Source: Paludibacteraceae bacterium
Lineage (GTDB): Bacteria; Bacteroidota; Bacteroidia; Bacteroidales; Paludibacteraceae
NCBI GenBank assembly: GCA_017447875.1
Contig: JAFSMP010000023.1
Coordinates: 1 to 48,792, forward strand
Length of the DNA stretch: 48,792 nucleotides
Direction of reading: 5' to 3'
Both the position numbers and the translations under genes were made by a program. The notes below the pieces were generated by a model, which did not search any database, was not told where the DNA came from, and worked only from the letters and a program-made list of their open reading frames with translations. Of the stretch, positions 26,449-33,077 are shown piece after piece; within the stretch, counting starts at the first letter, position 1, and each line of letters begins with the position of its first letter.

Positions 26449-26697
26449 GGATGTATCAGATAAACGCGGACTCGCTGCGTACGGTAACAAATGCTGAACG
26501 CGCCCGGAAATTGTACTGTCTGGAGCAGAGCAACCAAATTTCTGTCTCGGGTTCGATGAAAAAAACTCTCCGCAGACAAGCAAGAAGAAAAAGAAAAAAA
26601 ATGGGGATGGGGAAAAAGCACTCTCTCCCTGCAGGCATGGGTGGTAGTTTCCCGTAATGCGAGGCGACTTGCGCCGGTACTTGGTAGGCAGCATATA

Positions 26698-26732
26698 GCG
26701 ATCAGAACTGAATACTTGGAAGTCTGTCGCCA
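26698..26732. repeat. 35-bp repeat, copy 1
   Basis: Starts AGCGATCAGAACTGAA and ends AAGTCTGTCGCC. It matches 26866-26900 at 31 of 35 positions. Confidence 0.75.
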
Positions 26733-26865
26733 TTTGCTGCCGGGTTGCGCTTAGTGGAAGCCCACCAAGCAGCGACACCAACTACTGGCGCGAAGCCTGC
26801 ACTACAGGAAACGGTATGCGAGGAATGAGACCGGAACAGCAAAGCGTAGGGAGTGGAAGAGGCGC

Positions 26866-26900
26866 AGCGGTCAGAACTGAACACTTGGAAGTCTGCCGCG
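26866..26900. repeat. 35-bp repeat, copy 2
   Basis: Partner of 26698-26732, separated from it by 133 bases. The shared core is TCAGAACTGAA then ACTTGGAAGTCTG. Confidence 0.75.
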
Positions 26901-27167
26901 AGCCTTAACGACCAGAGCCTTGCCGTGTAGATTGATTGACGAGCTGCGAGGGTGACTGCAGGGGAAGAGTGCTTTGGTGCGTCGGGGAGCCGGACGCTCG
27001 CAGGGAGTAGAAACAGCCGTTACAGCAAAGGGCTGTAGTCACCCACCGGAGGTAGATGCAGCCACCGGCAGGTAGAGTGAAGGGCGCAGCTGCTTGGTCA
27101 GGGCGCACAAACGACGAAGAAAAATGGCAGACCGTAGGTAGATGTCCAAGGAATTGATCCGGGAGAG

Positions 27168-27201
27168 AAAGCGAGCCGTCTGGGGAACAGCGGCGAGCGT
27201 C
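27168..27201. repeat. Cassette 3' repeat, copy C2
   Basis: Second copy of C1 (24919-24951). It begins AAAGCGAGCCGTCTGGG and ends GCGAGCGTC. It lies 35 bases past the stop of the 79-residue gene. Confidence 0.7.
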
Positions 27202-27235
27202 ATGGGTCGGAAAGTGGAGGGTTGCCCCTCCGCTT

Positions 27236-27475
27236 TCACTCCGTGATTGGTTTCTGGTTGCGCGGGCTTTTGCCTTGTGCGCGTTTTGCAAGTTCAGAAA
27301 ACGCAAGGCAATTCAAGCCGTAAATTTTCCAATACTGCTCGTTATCTTTTGCAAGTTCTAACGAGGTGTGATTAGTTACAAACTCCATGTGTGACATGAT
27401 TGTTTGACAAGACGAGAGAATAGACTCAAGCTGCTCTTCTGTGCAGCGGACGAGGATTTGAGAAATAGGTATCAT
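27236..27475 (-). CDS. Small phage accessory protein, unknown
   Basis: This encodes 79 residues starting MIPISQILVRCTEEQLE. It is helical (EQLESILSSCQTIMSHMEFV) with a basic C-terminus (RAQGKSPRNQKP). It follows the 100-residue gene by 11 bases, so the two form a unit bracketed by repeats RB and C2. No family was recognised. By analogy with the neighbouring cassette it may serve entry or anti-defence, which is inference. Confidence 0.5.
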   Translation of the reverse strand: MIPISQILVRCTEEQLESILSSCQTIMSHMEFVTNHTSLELAKDNEQYWKIYGLNCLAFSELAKRAQGKSPRNQKPITE

Positions 27476-27486
27476 ACTTGTAAAAA

Positions 27487-27789
27487 TTAAAAATTGTATT
27501 TATAATCTTCGGCTCTCATAGCCATTACTAAATCAAGTTCTTTTTGGCGTTTCTGCTCTGCTTTGAGTTCGCGCTCCAACTGCGCATATAACCAAGCACC
27601 GCGCCCAAACATTAAATCGTACTCTATATCTTGTGACGCTTTGAAATCGGCTGCGCTGCAATCATAGCTAACAACTTTTTTCTTTTCGCTCTTGTGGCTT
27701 TCTTTAACCACCGGAGCGGCTTCTGTTGGTTCGCTCCATAGCAGAGGAAGTTCGGGAAGGGATTGCTGATGTGAAATGTGCTTGTACAT
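27487..27789 (-). CDS. Small phage accessory protein, unknown
   Basis: This encodes 100 residues starting MYKHISHQQSLPELPLLW. A proline-rich and charged N-terminal half leads to a helical end (YAQLERELKAEQKRQKELDLV). It begins 16 bases from repeat RB, a place equivalent to the first gene of the antirestriction cassette. No motif was recognised. Confidence 0.5.
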   Translation of the reverse strand: MYKHISHQQSLPELPLLWSEPTEAAPVVKESHKSEKKKVVSYDCSAADFKASQDIEYDLMFGRGAWLYAQLERELKAEQKRQKELDLVMAMRAEDYKYNF

Positions 27790-27804
27790 AATTGATGAAT
27801 TTTA

Positions 27805-28001
27805 TTTACGGTGCTTTACAAGTGTTCCGAGTAGTGTTTGCAAGGTTTTCGTAAAAAAATACTACCATAGGGGCGAGGAGTGACCGAAGGGAGGTCTTGC
27901 CCCGAAATAATGTGTGGAGATTTTTTTAGCGACAATCGGAGCGGCGAAACTATGCGCGACCTTTCAAACCAACGGAGCGGTAACTAACTTTGCGCCGGAA
28001 A
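27805..28001. repeat. Cassette 5' repeat RB (197 bp)
   Basis: Near copy of RA (26251-26448), placed immediately upstream of the second accessory cassette. Conserved parts include TTTACGGTGCTTTACAAG, GGAGGTCTTGC, an A/T-rich centre and GGTAACTAACTTTGC. Confidence 0.85.
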
Positions 28002-28260
28002 TAGGTTCATAGGACAAGCACTAATCAGCGAGCCAAGAACTTCACTATGGGAGCGATCCAAAGCAGAGGTGGGAAAGCCCAAGAGCCAGCACATGCAGCC
28101 AAAGGCAAATGTAGAGGCAGGAATAAGAACGGTAGTGCCTGCCGTTTCCGCGCCGCGAGCTCCTTACTGCCAGGAGTGAAACGGATGGTGCTTTCCGCGT
28201 TAGGGATTGGAAGGGCATACTTGGTACGAAGTGCGGCCACCCCTGCAAAGCCCGGCGGTG

Positions 28261-28500
28261 CAGTCTCCGAGGAAATCACGGCTACCAAAGCAGTCTCCAA
28301 GAATTTTACGGCTGGTGCAAGCCGGTAGTCTCCGAGCGATTACGCTGTAAGGGGTCGGGTTGCAGGAGTGAAACGACCGCTTGCGGTCTGCAACTTGCCC
28401 CCGCAACAGTCGCATAGTAAATAGCGGCTACCGGCCTGCGCCAGTCTCCGAGGAAAATACGGCTGCCTTGGTAGTCCTTGGGGGATTTGCGGCTGCACCG
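28261..28500. repeat. Degenerate 30-bp tandem repeat (block B)
   Basis: Units at 28261-28290, 28291-28320, about 28325-28350, 28441-28470 and 28471-28500 share the pattern AGTCTCCGAGGAAATYACGGCT. The period is exactly 30 bases within the two runs. On the minus strand the units can be read as 10-residue SRxFLGDxxx repeats, but the frame is not continuous, so coding is unproven. The remaining block 28003-28260 holds no supported gene. Confidence 0.65.
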
Positions 28501-28562
28501 AAACGCCCAAAATAATTGAGAACTGCAAAATTCCGTCACCTTGGTAACTTTCTGCGTCAGCC

Positions 28563-28708
28563 CCGATAAATACAGGGAACTTGCGAGGTGTCGAAAAGTT
28601 ACAAGAGGTTACCAAAAGTTACAAAAGGTTACCAAAAGTTACAAATTAAGTAACCTTCTAATATCCGATAAATACAAGGCAAACGGCGAAAAGTTACAAA
28701 GTTACCGT
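28563..28708. repeat. Iteron-like repeats, possible replication origin
   Basis: Two full and one partial 20-bp unit (AAAAGTTACAARAGGTTACC) occupy 28594-28643. Further GTTAC words follow at 28690-28706. A second repeat, CCGATAAATACA plus similar flank, occurs at 28565 and 28665. The site lies next to the primase-helicase gene, so an origin bound by that protein or a partner is plausible. Confidence 0.55.
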
Positions 28709-28748
28709 GTTTTTGTTCGCTGTTTTTCCGTGCGAATGGGGATGAAAT

Positions 28749-28781
28749 AAAAAACGTGCCTACTCGTCGCGAGCAAGCACG
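28749..28781 (-). terminator. Intrinsic terminator after primase-helicase
   Basis: On the minus strand CGTGC...GCACG encloses a second stem CTCG/CGAG and is followed by six T. It lies about 35 bases after the primase stop, so early transcription should end before the iteron region. Confidence 0.75.
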
Positions 28782-28813
28782 TCCACAGAAGAAAAAAAAC
28801 TAGGCTCTCACAC

Positions 28814-31276
28814 CTAGAGAAGTGTGGGTTCTGGCGGTAACTGAGGCGTAGGTGGCGGAGTGGTTTCAGCTTTCTGTGTAATAAGCCGGTGCATATAGGC
28901 ATACTCCTTTTCATCAAGGAAAGCTTTTGCCTTAAAAACAAAGGCTTTGGCTTTATCCTTATAGTAACCAATCAGCGTTTTGCCCTCATTTGACTCAAAG
29001 TAATACGGGATCTTAATGTAGCGCGTTTTGTTGATGCCGTCGGTATCAACTGCGTCCGGGACTTTGAGGTTCATGCGCAGGTAGGAGCGGATGGTATCAG
29101 AGGGCATACGCTGTATTTCCGGCACCATTGTTTTGAGAACATTGATAGAAATGACATACTCCTCTTTGGGGAAATCAAGGAAGAGCGTTTTAACGGCCTC
29201 CTTAATCTCCTTGACCGGCACAGGCTGCTGCGACGCTTTCAGATCGAGCAAAGCTTGTGTCTCAATCATTTCTTCCGTGAACCACATACGGCTTTTCGAC
29301 TCTTTCACGTGCATCTGACGCGAGATAAGGAAGGAGAGAAAGCCGGGTATCTCATCACAAATAAGAGGGAGAATTTCAGGGACTACCTCTGCTTCCGGAA
29401 TCGGCGAAATCTTACGCACCCAAAAACGGATCTCATCCTCCTGGGTGTAGATGAAGCGAGTTTCATTGTTGGAGCAGAGAACGTATTTCGTGAAATTCTC
29501 AATCTCCTCATGGTCTTTGCCCTTGCGCTGCATAGGCATACGTTTGGCGGTGGACATCATCTTCAGGCGTTCGGTAACCTTGGTATTGTCCTCCAGCGAT
29601 GTTTCATCGACTCCGACTATCAGCTTGCCGCTGACAAGGGCGTTAAATTCAGAGGTGATTTCGCTATTACCCACGATAATTGCATTGCTGCCGTACATTT
29701 CCCGGAGCAGATCCAGAAACGAGGTTTTACCAGTACCGCGTTCGTTGCTGACGAGGCAAAGGATTGGCAGGATTTGCATGGGCTTCAGATAGAGCAACTG
29801 CATATAATCGTAGCCGAGTTCGACCTGCTCCCCAAAGATATGCTCCATGAGGGCCTTGATATGGGGAAATGGTCCGGCTTGCGCCTCGTAGTTAAGTGGG
29901 TTGTAGAGGTTAAAGCAATCGGCAACTACCGCTTTGTAATCAATATGCGAAGGGTAATTGATAAAAGCCTTGTACTTATGGATGTTGGCGATTTGGTCAC
30001 GACCGAAATCATCTATAATCGTTTGCTTGCGGCGAGGGACTAACTTGGTTTCAAGTTGGCCGGTGCGGATGTTGGGCTTCTGAATCATCTCGAAATAATC
30101 ATCACCGACGCGAACGAAATCCTTAATAGCAAGCGGCATAGCGCGCTGCACTTTCTCTTCTGACTTGTCATAGAGATAGACCATACGCTCGTAGATAAAT
30201 TCGGACTCTCCGATTATATCTGCCCAATGCTTATAGAAGCTGTCTATCGAATCAAGGAAGAAGTGCTTTTTGAGACGCTTAAACTGATCACGCACGTTCA
30301 TCCGGAAGAAATACCGACCGTTGATGTCATCTTCTGTAAGGTCCTTGAGTATTTCTGCCGATTTCCCCTTATAGGCAGGGGTAAGAAGGAGATCATCGAG
30401 ACCTTTGGGATGGTCGATAAGGGAATCTGATTTAACGTGTGCAAACTCAATCTGAACTGCCGAGAAATCGATTAGCAAATCTCGCGTGTTCATAATAGCA
30501 TTATAGAAAATGCGAGGACGCCGGGAAAGATCTCGTTTCTTGGCGAAATCTTTCATGGAGATATTGAGGCAGTCGCCATCGTAGAGAAGGACCACCTTTC
30601 TCACATGGCAGGTATTGATGAGCAGTTTAATGTCGTTGTGCAGTTCGTGTGTGCTGCTGTCGGCATAATGGGTAATAGAGCCGAGACCGACCACACAAAA
30701 GCCGTGCAAACTGGCGCACATGGACTTGAAATAGCCCTCCGTGAGGATTAGGGTATCAATGTCCTCTTTCTTCCGGAACTTTTCAAGAAGATTGGGCGGA
30801 AAGAACGGATAAATGCCTTGCCCCTTGGGAAAGCGGTACTTGGGCGCATCCTCATCCTTGATATTCTGCGGTGCAATACGCGTAACAAAGTAGTCTTTGA
30901 GACGCGTGATGCTGCTTTGATCGAATGTCTTGCCCATGTTGGGGTCGGGGTAGCTGACTATCCAACCGTTCAAAGTATAAACGCGAATACGAATGTTGCC
31001 TTCCTCATCTTCTGAAAAGATGTCGAAAGTACCGCTACCGTCGCGAAAATCCGCTCCTGTTTCATAGCGCAGTTTAATGCGGTTCTGTTTAGGAGTAAGC
31101 CCAATCTCATCGAATATACGGCGTTGGAAATAGGAACGGCCATCTGACGGCTGTTCCTGTGTCGGCTCGTCCTTGGGCGTGTCCTTAGGCGTGTCCGACT
31201 GTTCCAGCTCCGGAGACTGTTCCGAAGAAAGCTGTGGGGCGGTAGGCTCTATGATATCACCTTGATTTTGAACCAT
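28814..31276 (-). CDS. Phage primase-helicase (TOPRIM-like plus SF3/D5-like ATPase)
   Basis: This encodes 820 residues. The N-terminal third has a TOPRIM-like pattern (TLILTEGYFKSM near 192-205, then VVLLYDGD near 225-235), as in phage primases of the DUF3854 type. The C-terminal half has a helicase core: Walker A SNERGTGKTSF near 508-518, Walker B LIVGVDETSL near 550, and a sensor-like VLCSNNE near 595. Such fused proteins start and drive replication of phages and satellites. The first 45 residues are disordered and acidic and the last 15 proline-rich. It overlaps the upstream small gene by 20 bases and lies beside iteron-like repeats. Confidence 0.85.
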   Translation of the reverse strand: MVQNQGDIIEPTAPQLSSEQSPELEQSDTPKDTPKDEPTQEQPSDGRSYFQRRIFDEIGLTPKQNRIKLRYETGADFRDGSGTFDIFSEDEEGNIRIRVYTLNGWIVSYPDPNMGKTFDQSSITRLKDYFVTRIAPQNIKDEDAPKYRFPKGQGIYPFFPPNLLEKFRKKEDIDTLILTEGYFKSMCASLHGFCVVGLGSITHYADSSTHELHNDIKLLINTCHVRKVVLLYDGDCLNISMKDFAKKRDLSRRPRIFYNAIMNTRDLLIDFSAVQIEFAHVKSDSLIDHPKGLDDLLLTPAYKGKSAEILKDLTEDDINGRYFFRMNVRDQFKRLKKHFFLDSIDSFYKHWADIIGESEFIYERMVYLYDKSEEKVQRAMPLAIKDFVRVGDDYFEMIQKPNIRTGQLETKLVPRRKQTIIDDFGRDQIANIHKYKAFINYPSHIDYKAVVADCFNLYNPLNYEAQAGPFPHIKALMEHIFGEQVELGYDYMQLLYLKPMQILPILCLVSNERGTGKTSFLDLLREMYGSNAIIVGNSEITSEFNALVSGKLIVGVDETSLEDNTKVTERLKMMSTAKRMPMQRKGKDHEEIENFTKYVLCSNNETRFIYTQEDEIRFWVRKISPIPEAEVVPEILPLICDEIPGFLSFLISRQMHVKESKSRMWFTEEMIETQALLDLKASQQPVPVKEIKEAVKTLFLDFPKEEYVISINVLKTMVPEIQRMPSDTIRSYLRMNLKVPDAVDTDGINKTRYIKIPYYFESNEGKTLIGYYKDKAKAFVFKAKAFLDEKEYAYMHRLITQKAETTPPPTPQLPPEPTLL

Positions 31277-31598
31277 AGAACTGTTTTATTCTGTCGCAGA
31301 TATTAACCATTTCTGCGGCAGCGATGGCTTCAAAAGCAAAGAAATCAAGGTTGGTAGATATGCCCTTGAAAGCCACCTCGAAAATGTAGCAGTTGGTGAA
31401 GATTTGAGAATCGACCAAAAACAGCTGCTTTTGGAAATAGGATATTGGTGCCAGGTTCTCCGTCTCATCCATCACGTCCATTATCTCCTTCGGTGATAGC
31501 TGACCATCGAAACGGTCATACACTATAAAGCACCGAACTGGGCTGTTGAGATCAGAGAATATAGAGAAGTGGCGGTCAGCACAAATTAGCTTGCTCAT
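31257..31598 (-). CDS. Small early phage protein, unknown
   Basis: The start is placed at MSKLICADRHFSIF (31598), giving 113 residues. It overlaps the primase by 20 bases and the preceding gene by 23 bases. No motif was recognised; a mixed alpha/beta protein with FIVYDRFDGQLSPKEIMDVM. Tight overlap with the primase suggests a replication accessory role. Confidence 0.5.
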   Translation of the reverse strand: MSKLICADRHFSIFSDLNSPVRCFIVYDRFDGQLSPKEIMDVMDETENLAPISYFQKQLFLVDSQIFTNCYIFEVAFKGISTNLDFFAFEAIAAAEMVNICDRIKQFYGSKSR

Positions 31599-31845
31599 AG
31601 GGGTACATTTTTTTGTATTTCTCATAAATTGACTGAACGAGCGGAACTTCCGCCTTGGTCCATCCGGTGCCGTTCTTCATGCGAGTGTAGAACGTGGACT
31701 TTCCCCATCCGGTGGCGTTCATCACCTCAAAGATAAACTCCTCTTTGATTTCCCGGTCGAGAGAGCGGTAATAGTCCCAATAGACCTTTCCGGCATCAAC
31801 ACAATTCGAGCTTTTTCTGGTAGTTGTAACCTTTTGCATACTCAT
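31576..31845 (-). CDS. Small putative DNA-binding phage protein
   Basis: This encodes 89 residues; the start may be Met1 (31845) or Met3 (31839). The segment FIFEVMNATGWGKSTFYTRMKNGTGWTKAE looks like a helix-turn-helix with STFYTRM as recognition helix. The protein encoded just upstream has a similar plan (ILKFCKVSKSCYYLWSNG), so the two may be diverged duplicates. The overlap with both neighbours marks one early operon. Confidence 0.55.
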   Translation of the reverse strand: MSMQKVTTTRKSSNCVDAGKVYWDYYRSLDREIKEEFIFEVMNATGWGKSTFYTRMKNGTGWTKAEVPLVQSIYEKYKKMYPYEQANLC

Positions 31846-32050
31846 ATACTTTGGGATAATTATACTTAAATGCTATGCCATTTATGACCTCTCTTCGCTT
31901 CAACGAAGGGGTTGCGCCACCATTAGACCATAAATAGTAGCATGATTTGGAAACCTTGCAGAACTTCAAAATCGCACTTTTTACTGCCGATTTGTCGTCT
32001 TTTGATACGATTTGAATGAAATTCTTAAATCTTTCGTCATTTTTTTTCAT
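31796..32050 (-). CDS. Small putative DNA-binding protein, first gene of leftward operon
   Basis: The start is at MKKNDERFKNFI (32050), giving 84 residues; a longer frame upstream would run through the promoters. AVKSAILKFCKVSKSCYYLWSNGGATPSLKRREVI resembles a helix-turn-helix. It stands opposite the XRE-type gene across a promoter region with two facing promoters, the position of a Cro-like or early regulator. It overlaps the next gene by about 45-50 bases. Confidence 0.55.
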   Translation of the reverse strand: MKKNDERFKNFIQIVSKDDKSAVKSAILKFCKVSKSCYYLWSNGGATPSLKRREVINGIAFKYNYPKVYEYAKGYNYQKKLELC

Positions 32051-32055
32051 TTTTT

Positions 32056-32087
32056 TTTGGTTATTTTGGAAAAATTGTGTACCTTTG
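32056..32087 (+). promoter_or_regulatory. Rightward promoter of the XRE repressor
   Basis: TTTG at 32056-32059, a 20-base spacer, then TACCTTTG at 32080-32087. The expected start is near 32094, leaving a leader of about 115 bases before the ATG at 32209. Transcription passes through the leftward promoter. Confidence 0.75.
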
Positions 32088-32103
32088 CGGCGGTTTTTGG
32101 TTG

Positions 32104-32135
32104 CAAAGATAATACATTTTGAATTATTGTGCAAC
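32104..32135 (-). promoter_or_regulatory. Leftward early promoter facing the repressor promoter
   Basis: On the minus strand GTTG, 20 bases, then TATCTTTG (complement of 32104-32111). The start is expected near 32097, giving a leader of about 47 bases before the ATG at 32050. The two -7 boxes are only 16 bases apart and face each other, so polymerases would exclude one another. Confidence 0.72.
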
Positions 32136-32208
32136 TTTTTGCACGAAAAAATTAGAAAAAATATCATTTTTCCACCGAAAATGCCATATAAACTCAAAAT
32201 ATTCGCAA

Positions 32209-32544
32209 ATGAACGAGCAAATTACAGATAGAGTGAATGACTATCTTCGCATCAAAAACATCAAAAAAGTGGAGGTAGCGAAGCAAATTGGTTGGGGGCA
32301 AGCCAAACTAATTTCGCAGCTGAATGGGACGAGGGGAATATCAGTAGAGTTGCTATGTGCGCTTTTTGAGCAGTACCCGGATATGAATAAGGAATACATC
32401 TTCTCCGGCAAGGGTAATCCGATTATTGATGCAGAGGCGGATCTTTTGCCGTCTGACGCACTCCAGCAGGTGGAGGAGATGAAGATTAGGCTGCGAGAAA
32501 AAGATGCACAGATAAAGGTTTTAAAGAGCCTTATCAAAAAATAA
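32209..32544 (+). CDS. XRE-type helix-turn-helix repressor of the phage element
   Basis: The start is the ATG at 32209, giving 111 residues (MNEQITDRVNDYL). The N-terminal 65 residues have a classic helix-turn-helix: KKVEVAKQIGWGQAKLISQLNG. The C-terminus, LQQVEEMKIRLREKDAQIKVLKSLIKK, is a coiled coil for dimerisation. It is the only gene of the element on the plus strand and diverges from the early operon, the arrangement of a lysogeny repressor. It lacks a peptidase domain of the LexA/CI type, so release from repression would need an antirepressor or another signal. Confidence 0.8.
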   Translation: MNEQITDRVNDYLRIKNIKKVEVAKQIGWGQAKLISQLNGTRGISVELLCALFEQYPDMNKEYIFSGKGNPIIDAEADLLPSDALQQVEEMKIRLREKDAQIKVLKSLIKK

Positions 32545-32551
32545 TAACGAA

Positions 32552-32567
32552 CGTGCGAGCGCGCACG
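32552..32567. terminator. Hairpin after the repressor gene
   Basis: CGTGCG and CGCACG form a 6-bp stem with a 4-base loop seven bases past the stop; only a short T-run (TTTT) follows. A weak terminator at best. Confidence 0.4.
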
Positions 32568-32578
32568 AAGTTTTGCAA

Positions 32579-32611
32579 GGTTGGAAAATTGTTGGAAAAT
32601 GGTTGGAAAAA
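32579..32611. repeat. Three tandem GGTTGGAAAAT repeats near the attachment region
   Basis: Three imperfect 11-12 base units (GGTTGGAAAAT) stand about 200 bases from the att-like repeat. Repeats in this place are often integrase or excisionase arm sites; that is inference. Confidence 0.5.
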
Positions 32612-32648
32612 CTATATATCATTTTTTTGGAAAAAAGTTGCCCAAAAA

Positions 32649-32680
32649 TTTGCATATATCAATAATTTTTAGTACCTTTG
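32649..32680 (+). promoter_or_regulatory. Strong promoter with no gene downstream
   Basis: TTTG, 20 bases, then TACCTTTG, preceding a stretch with no open frame and ending at a terminator about 200 bases later. It starts with TTTGCATATAT, like the divergent promoters at 40 and 45 kb. Confidence 0.72.
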
Positions 32681-32815
32681 CATAGTTTTTCCAAGTGAGG
32701 AAAATCGTGTAAAAAACGGGTAAAGCCCGTGTGAACGAAAACAATTTTTTTGAAATATTAACCCGCTGAACAGGCGTGGAAATTATACCCAAAAGGCGTT
32801 TGAAAGTACCGGGGG

Positions 32816-32836
32816 TTCGAATCCCTCACTCTCCGC
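32816..32836. repeat. att-like repeat copy 1 (tRNA-Ser 3' end)
   Basis: A 21-base sequence from TTCGAATCCC to CTCTCCGC, identical to 32963-32983. It is the T-loop to acceptor end of a serine-type tRNA. Integrated elements often leave such a copy at the edge. Confidence 0.65.
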
Positions 32837-32838
32837 TT

Positions 32839-32882
32839 AAAAAGATTAGGGGCATCCCAATGGGACGCTCCTAATTCTTTTT
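32839..32882 (+). terminator. Strong terminator, usable in both directions
   Basis: A long imperfect stem (AAAAAGATTAGGGGC pairing with GCTCCTAATTCTTTTT, inner TCCC/GGGA) with a T-run. It sits directly behind att-like copy 1, as in a normal tRNA gene. Confidence 0.8.
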
Positions 32883-32962
32883 AGAGAAGTCCGAGGGCCT
32901 TCTCAGCCCCCGATCGGTGGGTTCTTATCTCGCTTCGCTCGAACGATTATTGCTTTGCAATT

Positions 32963-32983
32963 TTCGAATCCCTCACTCTCCGC
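32963..32983. repeat. att-like repeat copy 2 (tRNA-Ser 3' end)
   Basis: An exact second copy of the 21-base tRNA 3' end. Upstream sequence differs from copy 1, so the identity stops sharply at the T-loop. This copy and the terminator after it are probably the original chromosomal tRNA end. Confidence 0.65.
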
Positions 32984-33020
32984 AAGAAAAAGGACATCTA
33001 TTAAGGGTGTTCTTTTTTTT
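32984..33020 (+). terminator. Terminator behind att-like copy 2
   Basis: AGGACATC pairs with GGTGTTCT (with G-T pairs), followed by eight or more T. Confidence 0.65.
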
Positions 33021-33045
33021 TATTTTATAAAAAATCAATTTTTTT

Positions 33046-33077
33046 CTTGCGTATATGAAAAAAAAGTAGTACCTTTG
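33046..33077 (+). promoter_or_regulatory. Promoter of the InlB-repeat/DPP IV operon
   Basis: CTTG at 33046-33049, 20 bases, then TACCTTTG at 33070-33077. The start is expected near 33083, about 15 bases before the ATG at 33099. Confidence 0.75.

Larger units (their letters stand above)
26449..27167. other. Repeat-rich block A, no supported gene
   Basis: About 720 bases with no convincing coding frame. It contains two 35-base near copies (26698-26732 and 26866-26900) and other degenerate words such as CTTGGAAGTCTG, GGTAGATG and GACGCTCGC. Words resemble those in block B (28003-28550). Short open frames exist on both strands but look like chance products of GC-rich repeats. Confidence 0.5.
32687..32882 (+). 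ncRNA. Possible short noncoding RNA ending in a tRNA 3' half
   Basis: A promoter (32649-32680) and a strong hairpin with T-run (32839-32882) bound about 195 bases without a coding frame. Stems visible within are TTTTCC/GGAAAA and ACGGG/CCCGT, then a tRNA-Ser-like T arm GGGGG-TTCGAAT-CCCTC and acceptor end. No matching acceptor 5' strand GGAGAGT is present, so it is not a complete tRNA. It may be a real small RNA or a tRNA gene whose 5' half was replaced during integration. Confidence 0.35.

Noticed and set aside
26361-26657. Plus-strand frame of 98 codons
   Set aside because: It begins inside repeat RA, ends in a lysine/arginine-rich low-complexity tail and lacks any family feature.
28025-28300. 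Minus-strand frame of 91 codons with a hydrophobic end
   Set aside because: It lies in the degenerate repeat block, without a promoter, and its start is within the 30-bp repeats. A small membrane protein cannot be excluded but is not supported.
28261-28500. Possible CRISPR array (about 30-bp units)
   Set aside because: Units are contiguous without spacers, degenerate, and no cas gene is present.
26449-28550. Diversity-generating retroelement
   Set aside because: No reverse transcriptase or template/variable repeat pair with adenine-directed changes was found; differences between repeats are of mixed types.
32687-32836. Complete tRNA-Ser gene
   Set aside because: The 3' half is clear but no acceptor 5' strand GGAGAGT, D arm or anticodon arm fits upstream.
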